Of a DNA stretch of 64,000 nt, positions 63,536-64,000 are shown piece by piece. The stretch covers positions 2,254,290 to 2,318,289 of the forward strand of contig NZ_MSCM01000001.1 in assembly GCF_002954665.1 (NCBI RefSeq), in the 5' to 3' direction. This DNA comes from Polaribacter glomeratus (GTDB lineage: Bacteria; Bacteroidota; Bacteroidia; Flavobacteriales; Flavobacteriaceae). The notes beneath the pieces were generated by a model that saw only the letters and a list, made by a program, of their open reading frames with translations, was not told the origin of the DNA and did no database searches. The position numbers were made by a program, and so were the translations under genes. The first letter of the stretch is position 1, and each line of letters opens with the position of its first letter.

Positions 63536-64000
63536 ATGCAACAACTCATCTACTTTTTTCGAAAGTTCAAATATTTTCTATTCTTCTTATTATTAGAGTT
63601 TATTGCACTTGCCTTAACATTTAATAATCTTGACTTTCATAAAAGTAAATTTGTAAACTCTGCAAATACAGTTACAGGAGGTTTTTACAACAAAGCATCC
63701 AGTATTTCTGAATATTGGAATTTAAAATCAGAAAACAGCATTTTGGCTGATGAAAATACTCGTTTAAAAAATCTTCTAGAAAAAAATATTTTACTAAACC
63801 CTAAAAAAGATGTGATTGTAATAGATACTATTGTCATAGATACCAGTAGATATCAACAAAAATATAGCTATACAACTGCAAAAGTTATCAAAAATAATTA
63901 TGCCAAAGAGTTTAATTTTTTAACGATTGATAAAGGCCAGAAACTTGGTATGGAAAAAGAAATGGCTGTAATTAATAGTAGAGGAATTATTGGTATCATT
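63536..64000 (+). CDS. mreC: Rod-shape-determining protein MreC, 5' part
   Basis: The window ends inside this gene; 155 codons are seen. After a membrane helix (about residues 12-29, LFFLLLEFIALALTF) comes a coiled coil (about 55-85), then the beginning of the MreC beta domain with NNYAKEFNFLTIDKGQKLG and the GIIGII segment at the edge. MreC links MreB to the periplasmic elongation machinery. It follows mreB by 18 bases. Confidence 0.93.
   Translation, partial: MQQLIYFFRKFKYFLFFLLLEFIALALTFNNLDFHKSKFVNSANTVTGGFYNKASSISEYWNLKSENSILADENTRLKNLLEKNILLNPKKDVIVIDTIVIDTSRYQQKYSYTTAKVIKNNYAKEFNFLTIDKGQKLGMEKEMAVINSRGIIGII

Overview
This is a chromosomal stretch from an AT-rich member of the Bacteroidota, almost certainly family Flavobacteriaceae. 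The evidence is a complete gldKLMN block (type IX secretion and gliding), LruC-domain lipoproteins, an HYC_CC_PP protein next to a TonB receptor, the lptE-to-secG gene order downstream of miaB, Bacteroidetes-type promoters (TTG, about 20 bp, TAnnTTTG), and scattered short inverted repeats of the kind common in marine flavobacteria. I cannot name the genus. No phage, plasmid, transposase, CRISPR array, tRNA or rRNA is visible.

1-11,900 is a sulfur and methionine region. On the minus strand lie the start of cysN, cysD, cysH and a DUF2061 membrane gene (assimilatory sulfate activation and reduction). Upstream of them are a PagL-like outer-membrane protein, an Rrf2 regulator, a MetZ-type sulfhydrylase, a very large MetX-aspartokinase-homoserine dehydrogenase fusion, and metY. 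metK diverges on the plus strand. The 611 bp gap between metY and metK holds a clear SAM-I riboswitch facing metY and a probable SAM-II pseudoknot facing metK. Two similar palindromes sit at the cys promoter and are candidate operators.

12,100-31,000 is mostly exported or accessory proteins: two tandem LruC lipoproteins (the first apparently shortened by a nonsense codon), a zinc metalloprotease, a YHYH lipoprotein with an arylsulfatase, an esterase, a DUF3667 membrane protein, a P1-family peptidase, a dihydrouridine synthase, an EEP-family phosphatase/nuclease with an MscS channel, and two small Spy-like proteins. 31,100-40,000 holds a gamma-carbonic anhydrase, an M16 peptidase, a GH73-LysM lipoprotein, an ACC-deaminase-like enzyme, an ABC-F protein, a DUF983 protein and an FAD oxidoreductase.

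40,200-48,600 carries gldN, gldM, gldL and gldK (transcribed K to N), an arginase-fold protein that has lost its metal ligands, and topA. 48,700-55,600 has miaB, a sigma-54-type activator, lptE, a TPR-like gene preceded by a fifteen-copy heptamer repeat and starting with TTG, secG, groES and groEL. 55,600-60,000 is a minus-strand group with an AstE/AspA-like hydrolase and a probable metal-handling set (HYC_CC_PP protein, TonB receptor, HMA protein) whose promoter lies inside a perfect inverted repeat. 60,100 to the end has a free-methionine-sulfoxide-reductase-like GAF protein, a possible 41-residue gene, purH, mreB and the start of mreC.

Most of this is ordinary core genome. The points of real interest are regulatory (two SAM riboswitch classes back to back, the cys palindromes, the operator around the HYC_CC_PP promoter, the heptamer repeat) and structural (the triple fusion, the truncated LruC paralogue, the pseudo-arginase). 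I saw no clearly new defence or mobile system.
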